This document shows positions 25,054-33,062 of a stretch of 64,000 bases of DNA, in pieces. The stretch spans positions 248,001 to 312,000 of the forward strand of contig NZ_LIVX01000008.1 in NCBI RefSeq assembly GCF_001905665.1, in the 5' to 3' direction. The notes beneath the pieces were generated by a model. It was given only the letters and a program-made list of their open reading frames with translations, did no database searches and was not told where the DNA came from. The stretch is from Streptomyces sp. CB02261. GTDB taxonomy: Bacteria; Actinomycetota; Actinomycetes; Streptomycetales; Streptomycetaceae. Every line of letters begins with the position of its first letter. The stretch's first letter is position 1. Position numbers and translations under genes: made by a program.

Positions 25054-26697
25054 TCAGCGGGCTCCGAAGACCTGGGTCCAGTAGGGGCCGCCGTCGTCGT
25101 GGATGCCGACGCCGATCTCCTTGAAGTCGCAGTTGAGGATGTTCGCGCGGTGGCCGGGGCTGTTCATCCACGACTCCATGACCTGCTCCGGGGTGCTCTG
25201 CCCCTTCGCGATGTTCTCGCCGTACGTCGACCACGGGTAGCCCGCGGCCGTGACGCGCTCCCCCGGGCCGTCGCCGTCGGGGTCGGTGTGGTCGAAGAAG
25301 TTTCGGGCGGCCATGTCGTCGGAGTGGCCCTGGGCCGCCCTCGTCAGGGTGGCGTTGGCGCTGAGGGGACCGCAACCGGCCTTGGCGCGCTCGGAGTTGA
25401 CCAGGGCGATGACCTGGTCCGCCGCCGAGCTCTGTCCGGTGTCGTGCTGCGGGCCGCCTCCCGGACCGGCGTCCGTGCCGCCCGTGGAGGCGGTCGGCTT
25501 CGGCGTCGCGGGGGCCGTGGTGCCGGAGCCGCCGGCCGGAGCCGTGGTGCGCGGCGGTGCGGGCTTCGTCGCGGTGGGGCGGGGGGCCTTCGTGGGCATG
25601 GACGTGACCTGGGCAGGGACGCGCGTCGGCGCGGCGGCGGGAGCCGACGGGGAGGCGGGTGCCGACGCGGGAGCCGAGGCGGAGGGCGGTGCGGAGGCGG
25701 TCGACGGGGAGGCGGTCAGCGCCTCCGGCTCGTTCGCCAGGGGGAGGTCGAGGCCGGGGGCGGCGGCCCGGTTCACCTCCAGGAGCTCGCCCCTGTCGCG
25801 CCCGGCGTTCAGCGAGAAGGCCCCTCCGGTCACGGCGACGACGGCGATCCCGGCCGCCATGACGGCGCGGCGGCGGGTGCGCTCGTCGGCCTGGCGGCGC
25901 CGGCGGCGGGTCGCGCGGGTGGTGCGCCGGCCGGCCGGGGCCGCGGCGACCTCGTGTTCCGTGGCGGCCGAGGACACGGGGAGGTCGGGAACGACGGCGA
26001 ACGTCTCGGTGGGGGCCGCGGACAGGTCGGCGGGCACGGCCGCGCCGACTCCCATGAGGCAGTGGCCGCAGTGGGCGGTGTGCCGGGCCAGCTCGTCGCG
26101 CCAGGCGGCGCCGGGCCGGCCGTCCCAGGCGGCGGCCTGCTGGTGGAGGCCGGGGCAGCGGGGCGTCCGGGCGAGGGCGGCGGTGACGGAGCGGGCGACG
26201 TCCAGACGGACGCGCACCGACTCCATCCGTATCGCGGTGTCGTCCGGGGACCAGTTCAGCGCGGCCGCCGTCTCGTACCGGCTCATGCACCCCTCCTCCT
26301 CCAGCGACCACAGGGCCGCCATCACGGAGTCCTCGATGTCCAGCCAGCGCAGGGCCTCGGCATCGGAACCGGGAGCGACCGGCGGGACCGGATGGCCGTG
26401 GCCGGCGGCCGCGTGGGCGAGGGTGCTCGCCACCGCGATCGCGACGATCCAGGGGCGGAACGACTCCGGGGCCGGGAGGGCCCCCGAGGCGAACCGGGCG
26501 CGGCTCACGGTGTCCCGTACGACGGCGGGCACGGCCACATCGGAGCCGGGCCGGCCGTCGAGGGCGCGCGCCGCGAGGGCGTGGACGAGCGGCTGGTGGG
26601 CGGCGACGAGGTCCTCGTGCGCCCAGGGCGTGTCGTATCCCGCCGTCCCTGTCGGCCAGGTATCCGCCAGCTGCTCAAAACTCGTGGTTCGCTGCAC
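25054..26697 (-). CDS. Membrane-anchored CAP (SCP/PR-1) domain protein with a sigma-like cytoplasmic part
   Basis: A 547-aa multidomain protein. Residues 1-170 resemble an RNA polymerase sigma factor, with a helix-turn-helix-like segment near MSRYETAAALNWSPDDTAIRM. A short HTAHCGHC follows, like an anti-sigma zinc finger. Basic residues and a membrane helix (AVMAAGIAVVAVTGGAF) come near 275, then a long Pro/Ala/Thr/Ser-rich stretch. The C-terminal 125 residues are a CAP domain (ALVNSERAKAGCGPL, HSDDMAARNFFDH, GENIA, SPGHRANIL). The CAP part should be outside the cell. The start is GTG. Similar proteins are widespread in Streptomyces, with unknown role. Confidence 0.85.
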   Translation of the reverse strand: MQRTTSFEQLADTWPTGTAGYDTPWAHEDLVAAHQPLVHALAARALDGRPGSDVAVPAVVRDTVSRARFASGALPAPESFRPWIVAIAVASTLAHAAAGHGHPVPPVAPGSDAEALRWLDIEDSVMAALWSLEEEGCMSRYETAAALNWSPDDTAIRMESVRVRLDVARSVTAALARTPRCPGLHQQAAAWDGRPGAAWRDELARHTAHCGHCLMGVGAAVPADLSAAPTETFAVVPDLPVSSAATEHEVAAAPAGRRTTRATRRRRRQADERTRRRAVMAAGIAVVAVTGGAFSLNAGRDRGELLEVNRAAAPGLDLPLANEPEALTASPSTASAPPSASAPASAPASPSAPAAAPTRVPAQVTSMPTKAPRPTATKPAPPRTTAPAGGSGTTAPATPKPTASTGGTDAGPGGGPQHDTGQSSAADQVIALVNSERAKAGCGPLSANATLTRAAQGHSDDMAARNFFDHTDPDGDGPGERVTAAGYPWSTYGENIAKGQSTPEQVMESWMNSPGHRANILNCDFKEIGVGIHDDGGPYWTQVFGAR

Positions 26698-26801
26698 GCC
26701 GTCCGTCCTTCACTTGCCTCTTGTGGAGTTCCCTGCGCAGGGGAGAGCCTCCGCCCCGGACGGCGATAACGGAAAGGGAAAGACCGAAGCAGTGAGGTGG
26801 G

Positions 26802-27456
26802 TCACATGCGGGAGCCCGGGCCCGCACGCGCGGGCGGAGGTTCATCCGGCCGGTGCGGAGGTGCCGTCCGTGACGACCGGCGGAGGAGGGCCGCCGTGTG
26901 CGCGTCGGCGGCGAAGAACGTCTCGATGGCCATCTCGTCCAGAGTGACGTCGCGGGGCGAACCGAAGACGGTCGTGGTGCAGAGCAGGGCGAGTTCGCCG
27001 TGCTCCGTCGCCAGCCTCAGCGGGTCGACCAGGTCCTCCGCGAGGAGTCCGGTCTCCCCCGCGGCCGCCGGGCCCCCGTCTCCGGTCACGGCGGTCCGGG
27101 CCGCGTCCTCGGGCACCGGGTGGCTCTCCAGCTCCGCCAGCAGCTCGGCCAGGCCGGCGGCCGCGGTGCGGTCGAGCTGGCGGCGGACGCGGCGCAGCAC
27201 GTGCGCCCGCCACTGCGCGAGGTTCCGGATCCGTCCGGAGCCCGTCGGGGTGCAGGGTCGTCCTCAGCACGTTGAACGGCCGCGGCGGGAGTTCCCCGCC
27301 CGCGCCCCCGAGGAACACGCCCATGGCCCGGTTCGCCGCGAGCAGCTCCCAGCGCACGTCGACCGCGAGTGCCGGGTTCGGCTCGTGGACCCTCAGGACG
27401 GCCTCCACCGCGGCCCGGGCCGGCCCGAGGTCGGAGAGGGGGCGTTCGGGATGCAC
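26802..27456 (-). pseudogene. Frameshifted remnant of an MmyB-type transcriptional regulator
   Basis: The first frame (from 27456) encodes the start of an MmyB-like ligand-binding domain, with WELLAANRAMGVFLGG and FNVLRTTLHPDGLR. Around 27230-27245 similarity jumps frame: one base removed there would continue as RIRNLAQWRAHVLRRVRRQ and then VDPLRLATEHGELALLCTTTVFGSPRDVTLDEMAIETFFAADA in the other frame, ending at 26802. The family's N-terminal XRE helix-turn-helix is absent, and a stop lies shortly upstream of the GTG. So the gene is both truncated and frameshifted, unless the base is a sequencing error. Confidence 0.75.
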
Positions 27457-27550
27457 CGGGGCGAAGCCCGCGGACTTCGACCCGCACGGGCCCGGAGCCG
27501 GCGGGGCCGGCGGTCACGACGGCGGCTGACCGCGCCCGGCCGGCGGGCGG

Positions 27551-28021
27551 TCAGGACGCGCGGGACCGGGACCAGGGCTGGTGCAGTTCGGCCTTCCCGA
27601 AGAGGAGGGCGTAGCCGGAGGGGAGCCGGCCGATGACGCGGTCGACGAGGTCCGGTCCGGCGAGCTGGGCGACGGCTGCGAGGACCGCGCCCACGTTCCA
27701 GCGGGAGGTGGCGGGGGTGCTGCCGGTGCGCTGGGCGAGGTCCTTGACGAACTCCCAGCCGGTGAGGGGGGTGACGGCCGGGATCTGGGCGGTGAGGACC
27801 AGGGCGGCCTCCACGGGGAGGCGGGCGGCGAGTTCGACCCGCTCGTCGCCGACGAGCTGGCGCCCGAGCGCGGCGAGTACGGAGTGGACGACCTCCTCGG
27901 CGCGCTCGCGCGTCGGGTAGGCGCCCTCGTAGCGCACCCGTTCGAGCAAGCCGGTGTAGGACGTCGCGCCGGTGGCCCCGCGGGGCGCGGGGGCTGTCAG
28001 GGTCTCGGTCTGAGGAGTCAT
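27551..28021 (-). CDS. DUF2267 protein, first copy
   Basis: A 156-aa DUF2267 protein. The domain starts at YTGLLERVRYEGAYPTRERAEE and includes LAALGRQLVGDERVELAARLP and ALLFGK near the end. A GTG at 28078 would add 19 residues. It is paired with a second DUF2267 gene upstream on the same strand and lies beside an hsp18 gene, a stress-type neighbourhood. The molecular function of DUF2267 is not known to me. Confidence 0.8.
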   Translation of the reverse strand: MTPQTETLTAPAPRGATGATSYTGLLERVRYEGAYPTRERAEEVVHSVLAALGRQLVGDERVELAARLPVEAALVLTAQIPAVTPLTGWEFVKDLAQRTGSTPATSRWNVGAVLAAVAQLAGPDLVDRVIGRLPSGYALLFGKAELHQPWSRSRAS

Positions 28022-28081
28022 GCCGGTGGGGATCGCCGTTCTCTTCGGGCCCGGTCCGGGACCGGGCGGAGCGAACACGTC

Positions 28082-28498
28082 TCAGGGGGTGCCGGCCGGC
28101 CGGGACGGGTCCGGGCGGCCGAAGAGGAGGTCGTAGCCGGGTGGGAGCTGCAGGAGTATCCGGGCGGTCAGTTCCTCGCCCGCCGCGTCGGCGGCGACGC
28201 TGAGGACGGCGCCGACGTCCCAGGCCGCGGTGCGCTCGGTGGCCCCTTCGATCCACGCGGCCGTCGCGCGGACGAAGCGCTCGGGCGAGAGGGGCTCGGC
28301 GGCCTGGAGCGGGTTGAGCAGCACGAGGGCGAAGGTCTCCGGCAGACGGGCGGCGAGCGCGGCGCGCACGTCTCCGACGAGATGGGCGCCGAGCAGGGCC
28401 AGCACGGTGCGCGCGGCGCGTTCGGCTTCCGCGGGTGTGCTGTAGGCGCCTCGTTCCGTGACCTGGTCGAGGAACGCCTGCCATCGCAGTCTCATCAC
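28082..28498 (-). CDS. DUF2267 protein, second copy
   Basis: A 138-aa DUF2267 protein (FLDQVTERGAYSTPAEAERA, LALLGAHLVGDVRAALAARLPE, YDLLFGRPD). It is clearly paralogous to the protein encoded just downstream, sharing the GxYxTxxxAE start and YxLLFG end, and is probably co-transcribed with it. Function unknown; association with Hsp20-type genes suggests stress physiology. Confidence 0.82.
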   Translation of the reverse strand: MMRLRWQAFLDQVTERGAYSTPAEAERAARTVLALLGAHLVGDVRAALAARLPETFALVLLNPLQAAEPLSPERFVRATAAWIEGATERTAAWDVGAVLSVAADAAGEELTARILLQLPPGYDLLFGRPDPSRPAGTP

Positions 28499-28628
28499 GA
28501 CCCCCTTCGCGTACAGGGACGCAGGGACGACAGAGGGAGGTACCTGGGAGGGGCCGAGGGGTGCGGGGACGCGGAGGACGGAGGAGGGGGAGAGGCTTCC
28601 GCCCTCCGCTCCCGGGCTTCCTCGCTCC

Positions 28629-29063
28629 TCAGCCGCTGATCTGCTTGCGGTCGTCGCCCCGGCCGATGCTGACCTTGCGGGGCTTGGCGCGCTCGGCGAT
28701 CGGGATGCGGAGCGTCAGCACTCCCGCCTCGTAGTCGGCCGTGATCTTCTCCGTGTCGAGGGTGTCGGCCAGCATCAGCTGGCGGGAGAAGACGCCGAGG
28801 GGCCGCTCGGACAGCTCCATCTGGACGTCGTCGGCCTTGGCGACGGGTCGGCGCTCGGCCTTGACCGTCAGCATGTTCCGCTCGACGTCGATGTCGATCG
28901 CGTCCGGCGAGACGCCGGGCAGGTCGAGGGCGATGACGTAGACGTCACCCTCGCGGTAGGCGTCCATCGGGACCGCCGAGGGCCGTGTCCAGGTCCCGGT
29001 GGTACCCAGCATCTGCTGGGCGAGGCGGTCGAGTTCGCGGAACGGGTCGGTGCGCATCAACAT
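28629..29063 (-). CDS. hsp18: Small heat-shock protein (Hsp20/Hsp18 family)
   Basis: A 144-aa alpha-crystallin-type chaperone that holds unfolding proteins. It has MRTDPFRELDRLAQQML at the N-terminus, the crystallin domain from VPMDAYREGDVYVIALDLPG to GVLTLRIPI, and an IPIAE motif resembling the IxI tail. GGAGGTG lies 8 nt before the ATG. It is divergent from a gene of the type named HSP18 transcriptional regulator, across an operator-like region, so it is probably repressed by that protein until stress. Confidence 0.93.
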   Translation of the reverse strand: MLMRTDPFRELDRLAQQMLGTTGTWTRPSAVPMDAYREGDVYVIALDLPGVSPDAIDIDVERNMLTVKAERRPVAKADDVQMELSERPLGVFSRQLMLADTLDTEKITADYEAGVLTLRIPIAERAKPRKVSIGRGDDRKQISG

Positions 29064-29130
29064 CGCGAAACACCTCCAGTCAGGATCAGGCAGTGACTGC
29101 CAATGCGCTTCATCTGCCATCCGTTGTAGC

Positions 29131-29177
29131 ATGTCATCCGAACGACGACAAGTGCGATGTCATCGAACGGATGACAT
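29131..29177. promoter_or_regulatory. Operator-like repeats between hsp18 and its regulator
   Basis: A perfect inverted repeat, ATGTCATC at 29157-29164 and GATGACAT at 29170-29177 around a 5-bp spacer, lies just before the regulator's ribosome binding site. A third copy, ATGTCATCCG, is at 29131-29140. The three half-sites in the divergent region fit autoregulation and control of hsp18 by one repressor. Confidence 0.65.
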
Positions 29178-29195
29178 GAGGCGAGGAGACACGAC

Positions 29196-29840
29196 GTGAC
29201 AGGAGCCGACCAGCGGGTCGCCTTCCATGCGGCCCTCGCGGCGCTCACCGCGATCGACGAAGCCATGCGGGCGGCCCGGTCCGCACCCTCCCCGGACTCC
29301 CCCGACCAGGGCTCGTCACAGGAGGCGCTCGCCGGCCTCCTCCTCCTGCGCGAGCTGCGGGAACAGCTCGCCACGTGGGAGCCCGGACTGATCGAGGCCG
29401 CCCGGGACGCCGGGGCCAGCTGGGCGGAGCTCGCGGAGCCGCTCGGCGTCACCAGCCGGCAGGCGGCCGAGCGCCGCTATCTGCGCGTGCGGCCCGGCGG
29501 CGCCGGCACCACCGGGGAGCAGCGCGTCCAGGCCACCCGCGACCGTCGCGCCGCCGACCGGTCGGTCACCGCCTGGGCCCGGGGGAACGCGGCCGAGCTG
29601 CGCCAGCTGGCCGGGCAGATCACCGCCCTCGACAGCCTCCCCCCAGCCGCCAGGAAGGCCTTGTCCGAGGCGTTGGCGAGCAGCGATCCGGCCCTCCTGG
29701 TGGAGCCGCTCACCCGCACCCTCGCCCACCTCGCGCCCGCGCACCCCGAGCTGGCCGAGCGCGTCGACACCCTCAGCGACCGCACGGCACACCTCCGCGA
29801 CGAGAGCGACCGGCGGCGCTCCGGCACCGCGGAGTCCTGA
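29196..29840 (+). CDS. HSP18-type transcriptional regulator
   Basis: A 214-aa soluble protein with a helix-turn-helix-like core, LIEAARDAGASWAELAEPLGVTSRQAAERRYLRV (about residues 65-98). The rest is helical and charged. It is divergent from the small heat-shock gene, and proteins of this make-up in that position are annotated as HSP18 transcriptional regulators in Streptomyces. The GTG start follows GAGGAG. Repression through the ATGTCATC repeats is inference. Confidence 0.75.
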   Translation: MTGADQRVAFHAALAALTAIDEAMRAARSAPSPDSPDQGSSQEALAGLLLLRELREQLATWEPGLIEAARDAGASWAELAEPLGVTSRQAAERRYLRVRPGGAGTTGEQRVQATRDRRAADRSVTAWARGNAAELRQLAGQITALDSLPPAARKALSEALASSDPALLVEPLTRTLAHLAPAHPELAERVDTLSDRTAHLRDESDRRRSGTAES

Positions 29841-29875
29841 TCCTCGACGCGGGGCCCGGGCAGCCGCGCCCTACG

Positions 29876-30163
29876 TCAGCCGAGACCCCGATGAGCCGCC
29901 CACAGCGTTCCGGCGCGGTCGGCGGCGCGGGCGACCAGGTCCGCCAGTTCGGGTCGGTCGGGCACGGGGAAGGAGACGTACGCGCCCCGGCCACCGGCGA
30001 CCGGTCGCCCGTACGCCTTCACGGCGAGCCGACCGTCCGGGAGGAGTCGGACGTTGAGCGTCATCAGGGTGAACGCCTCATCGCGCCGCGTATCGGTCCA
30101 CCGGAGCTCCTCCGGGATCGTGACATTGATCGCCAGGGCACTCACGTCCAGGTCGCCGCTCAT
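29876..30163 (-). CDS. Hypothetical protein
   Basis: A 95-aa protein of unrecognised family. The sequence alternates predicted strands (LAINVTIPEELRWTD, FTLMTLNVRLLPDGRLAVKAYG, AYVSFPVPD) and ends in a helix (LADLVARAADRAGTLWAAHRG). It is soluble and without cysteines. It faces the HSP18 regulator gene. No function is suggested. Confidence 0.55.
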   Translation of the reverse strand: MSGDLDVSALAINVTIPEELRWTDTRRDEAFTLMTLNVRLLPDGRLAVKAYGRPVAGGRGAYVSFPVPDRPELADLVARAADRAGTLWAAHRGLG

Positions 30164-30332
30164 GGACGGAACGATCCCACGACGGGTCCCTCTTGAGGAG
30201 AGCCGCCGCCCGCGTGAAGGGGGGCCGCGGACGGCGACTCTCGCTCACTCCGTCGCATGCCCCGGAACGCGCACCTCACACGGATCAGTTTTTCTGCGCG
30301 GCGCGGTTCGGCGCCGGCGTCCCGGAGGGCGC

Positions 30333-30767
30333 TCAGTCGAGGCAGAACTCGTTGCCCTCGACGTCCTGCATCGCGAGGCAGGACTCGTTGTTCTCGTCGG
30401 CGAGCAGGAGTTGCACGCGGACCGCGCCGAGCGCGACCAGCCGGGCGCATTCGGCCTCCAGGGCGGCCACGCGCTCCTCGCCCACGAGACCGGTGGCGAC
30501 CCGCACGTCGAGGTGCACCCGGTTCTTGACGGCCTTGCCCTCGGGAACGCGCTGGAAGTACAGGCGCGGACCCACTCCCGTGGGATCGGAGCAGGCGAAC
30601 CACGCGCCCCGGTCGCCCGCCGGAAGCGAGCGGTTGTAGTCGTCCCACGTGGCGAAGCCCTCCGGGGGCGGCGGGGCGACATACCCCAGGACCTCGCACC
30701 AGAAACGGGCGACGCGCTCCGGCTCGGCGCAGTCGAAGGTGACCTGGAACTCCTTGATCGATGCCAT
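30333..30767 (-). CDS. VOC-family (glyoxalase-like) protein
   Basis: A 144-aa VOC fold protein. It has IKEFQVTFDCAEPERVARFWCEVLGY at the start, a second half beginning NRVHLDVRV, and ends MQDVEGNEFCLD, the usual metal-ligand Glu position. Such proteins are glyoxalases, dioxygenases or antibiotic-binding proteins. Reading direction matches the MbtH unit, but a gap to the SagB-like gene makes a link uncertain. A resistance or general metabolic role are both possible. Confidence 0.85.
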   Translation of the reverse strand: MASIKEFQVTFDCAEPERVARFWCEVLGYVAPPPPEGFATWDDYNRSLPAGDRGAWFACSDPTGVGPRLYFQRVPEGKAVKNRVHLDVRVATGLVGEERVAALEAECARLVALGAVRVQLLLADENNESCLAMQDVEGNEFCLD

Positions 30768-30823
30768 CGGACCACCGTAACAGGGGTGCTCCCGGGCCCG
30801 GTTGCCGATGTGCGGGACAGCTC

Positions 30824-31468
30824 TCAGGGCCTGTCCGGAGATTCCCGGCCCGCGCTCCCCCGTACGAGCATCCCCGCCGCCGCCAGGTATTCGAGGATCT
30901 CCCTCGTCACCGTCCGCGGCAGCGGCAGGGCCCGGGCCACCGCCTCCGGGGTGATGGCGGCGGCCAGCATGGCGACCACCCACATCGGCTCGGGGCGGTG
31001 CAGCAGCACCCGGTGCTGGGCCCCGCCCCGCTCCAGCCGGAAGCCCTTGGCCTCCAGGAGCAGGGTCACGCCCCGGTGCAGCCGGACCGGCTCGGTCTCC
31101 CCCAGCCTGGGGAGCACGAAGACCGCCGGCCTGGTGAGCGGGAGCACCGAGAGGAGCGGACCGCGCAGGTCCGCGAGTCCCAGCGTGCGCACGATCAGGT
31201 GGGAGAGCCGCCGCAGAGCGGGCAGGAGGACCAGGTACAGTCCGGCGCCCAGCACCGGACTGCCGGGCGCGGACTCGATGTTGCTCAGCAGGACGGGCCC
31301 GAGCTCCATCCGGTACAGGGCCTCGCGCAGCACCGGATGCGCGTCGACGATGCGCTCGTCGCCCCAGGGCCCGGCGAGCAGCAGGCCGCCGTCGTCCCCC
31401 CGCTCGATGGCGACGTCTTCTCGCAGGGACCACAGGTGCACGGTCCCGGGTTCGCCCACACTCCGCAC
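30824..31468 (-). CDS. Orphan N-terminal domain of a SagB-type dehydrogenase-like protein
   Basis: A 214-aa protein from the GTG at 31468, which has GAGGA 6 nt upstream; a TTG at 31537 would add 23 residues. LWSLREDVAIERGDDG, WGDERIVDAHPVLREALYRMELGPVLLSNI and LLPALRRLSHLIVRTLGL resemble the N-terminal region of actinobacterial SagB-type (azoline oxidase) proteins. The FMN-binding nitroreductase half is absent, so oxidase activity is not expected alone. It follows MbtH on the same strand. It may be a peptide-binding partner or a decayed gene. Its family was judged from remembered patterns, so it is moderately sure. Confidence 0.5.
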   Translation of the reverse strand: MRSVGEPGTVHLWSLREDVAIERGDDGGLLLAGPWGDERIVDAHPVLREALYRMELGPVLLSNIESAPGSPVLGAGLYLVLLPALRRLSHLIVRTLGLADLRGPLLSVLPLTRPAVFVLPRLGETEPVRLHRGVTLLLEAKGFRLERGGAQHRVLLHRPEPMWVVAMLAAAITPEAVARALPLPRTVTREILEYLAAAGMLVRGSAGRESPDRP

Positions 31469-31563
31469 GAGTAGTCCTCGACTTGACGCCACGATCACGT
31501 CGAGTATCCGGCCGGAGGGCGGAGGCACGGTAGCCAAGCATTCACGTATCTGTCATGAATTTC

Positions 31564-31752
31564 TCATACGCGCTTCGCGGTCTCCCTCCAGTGGGCGTCG
31601 ACGTACGCGAGGCAGGAGGCCCGGTCGGAGGGGCCGTGGGCGGGGGCCCAGCCGTGGGGGACGTCGGTCCCGGCCGGCCAGAGGGAGTGCTGTCCCCCGG
31701 CGTTGACCAACACGGTGTAGCGGCCGTCGGGGGCGTCGAAGGGGTGGGTCAT
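31564..31752 (-). CDS. MbtH-like NRPS accessory protein
   Basis: A 62-aa MbtH-like protein with VLVNAGGQHSLWPAGTDVPHGW and SCLAYVDAHW, the family's conserved Trp and SLWP positions. MbtH proteins bind NRPS adenylation domains and raise their solubility or activity. The start overlaps the ATP-grasp stop as ATGA. It could serve the A-T protein at 34177, the free A domain at 44372 and the Cys module at 49821. Confidence 0.93.
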   Translation of the reverse strand: MTHPFDAPDGRYTVLVNAGGQHSLWPAGTDVPHGWAPAHGPSDRASCLAYVDAHWRETAKRV

Positions 31753-33062
31753 CGGGGTGTGCCTCCGTCGTCCGGTCCGCCGGTCACGGTGAAGATCTGT
31801 TCGGTGCGGATCCTCGCCAGCTCGTCCACCTCCGCGCGGACGACGCGCGGATCGTGCCCGGTGCCGGAGGCGAAGTACTCCAGGAGGCCGGCGCGGGCCA
31901 GGTAGGAGCCGTCGCTCCGGGAGCGGTCCCCGGCCTTGGCGGTGGGGTGGAGGCTGGTCTCCCGGCTCGTGGTGTCGGGGAGCGGCCGCACCTCGGTGAC
32001 GGTGCCGGGCGGGGTCTTGAGGAAGGCCGTCGCGCCGATGCCCCGGGGGACGGTGGGGAAGTCGGGGAGCCGGTCGGCGCGGCCGTGGTACGAGGCGATG
32101 TGGAGGTCGTACGGGCTGGTGCCGTAGACCCGCTCGACGAGGTCCATGATGCCGTCGCCGCCGGGGCGGGCGGCGACCTCGACCACGCTGAGCCGGTCCC
32201 CGTCGACCAGGATCTCCACGTGGGCGACCCCCCGGTCGATGAGCAGGGCCTCGCAGGCGTCCGTCGCCACCCGGCGCAGGGCCTCGTTGTCCGACTCGAC
32301 GCTGGGGACCAGCTGGCCCATCTCCGAGAAGTAGGGGGCCCCGGCCTTGGACTTGTCGGTCACCGCGAGGACGACGCGCCGGCCGCCGTGGTGGGCGACC
32401 TCCACGGAGACCTCACGCGGCGCGGAGACGAACTCCTCGGCCTGGTAGCGGCCGTCGGAGAAGTCGTAGGTGGGGGCGACCTCCAGGAGCGCGCCGCGGC
32501 AGTAGTCGAAGGCGTCGGGGAGTTCCTCAGCCGTCGGGACCAGGACGGTGCCGACGTTGCCCGCGAAGTCGCGCGGCTTCAGGACGAGCGGAAAGCCGAG
32601 TTCGGCGGCGGCCTGCCGCAGTTCGTCCAGGGTGCCGAACGTCCGGTGCCGCGCGCAGGGCACCCCGGCCCGCTCGAAGGCCAGCTTCATCGTGTGCTTG
32701 TCCCGGACCAGGGACAGGCACTCGTCCGAGAGCGTGGGCAGACCGTAGTGGCGGGCGACGGCGACGGACACGTGCACGGTCATCTCGATGACGGGCACCA
32801 CGGCGTCCGGCCGCAGTCCGGTCTCCTTCTCGAACTCCTGGACCACCGCGAGGGCCTGGTCGGCGTTGCAGTAGTCCCCTCGGAGCACATGGTCGAAGAA
32901 CCGGTTGCCGAGCGGCGACGCCGGATGGGTGCTCATCCCCAGGACGGGCCCGGGGTACGTGCGCAGCGCCGAGACGATCGCTCGCTCGCGCAACGGGATG
33001 TCGGCGCCCAGGAGCAGCAGGTAGCGGTCGTCGTTGGCCGCCGCGGCGGCGCGGTTCAGCAT
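31749..33062 (-). CDS. ATP-grasp ligase
   Basis: A 437-aa ATP-grasp enzyme. The ATP-binding region is visible in DKHTMKLAFERAGVPCARHRTF and FPLVLKPRDFAGNVGTV, and Mg-binding residues in VEILVDGDRLSVVEVAARPGGDG (Glu and the ARPGGD motif). It is close to carbamoyl-phosphate-synthase-like and amino-acid ligases, which join a carboxylate to an amine through an acyl phosphate. It overlaps the 2OG oxygenase by 7 bp and MbtH by 4 bp. Likely role: amide or peptide bond formation in the pathway. Substrates are not predictable here. Confidence 0.85.
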   Translation of the reverse strand: MLNRAAAAANDDRYLLLLGADIPLRERAIVSALRTYPGPVLGMSTHPASPLGNRFFDHVLRGDYCNADQALAVVQEFEKETGLRPDAVVPVIEMTVHVSVAVARHYGLPTLSDECLSLVRDKHTMKLAFERAGVPCARHRTFGTLDELRQAAAELGFPLVLKPRDFAGNVGTVLVPTAEELPDAFDYCRGALLEVAPTYDFSDGRYQAEEFVSAPREVSVEVAHHGGRRVVLAVTDKSKAGAPYFSEMGQLVPSVESDNEALRRVATDACEALLIDRGVAHVEILVDGDRLSVVEVAARPGGDGIMDLVERVYGTSPYDLHIASYHGRADRLPDFPTVPRGIGATAFLKTPPGTVTEVRPLPDTTSRETSLHPTAKAGDRSRSDGSYLARAGLLEYFASGTGHDPRVVRAEVDELARIRTEQIFTVTGGPDDGGTPR

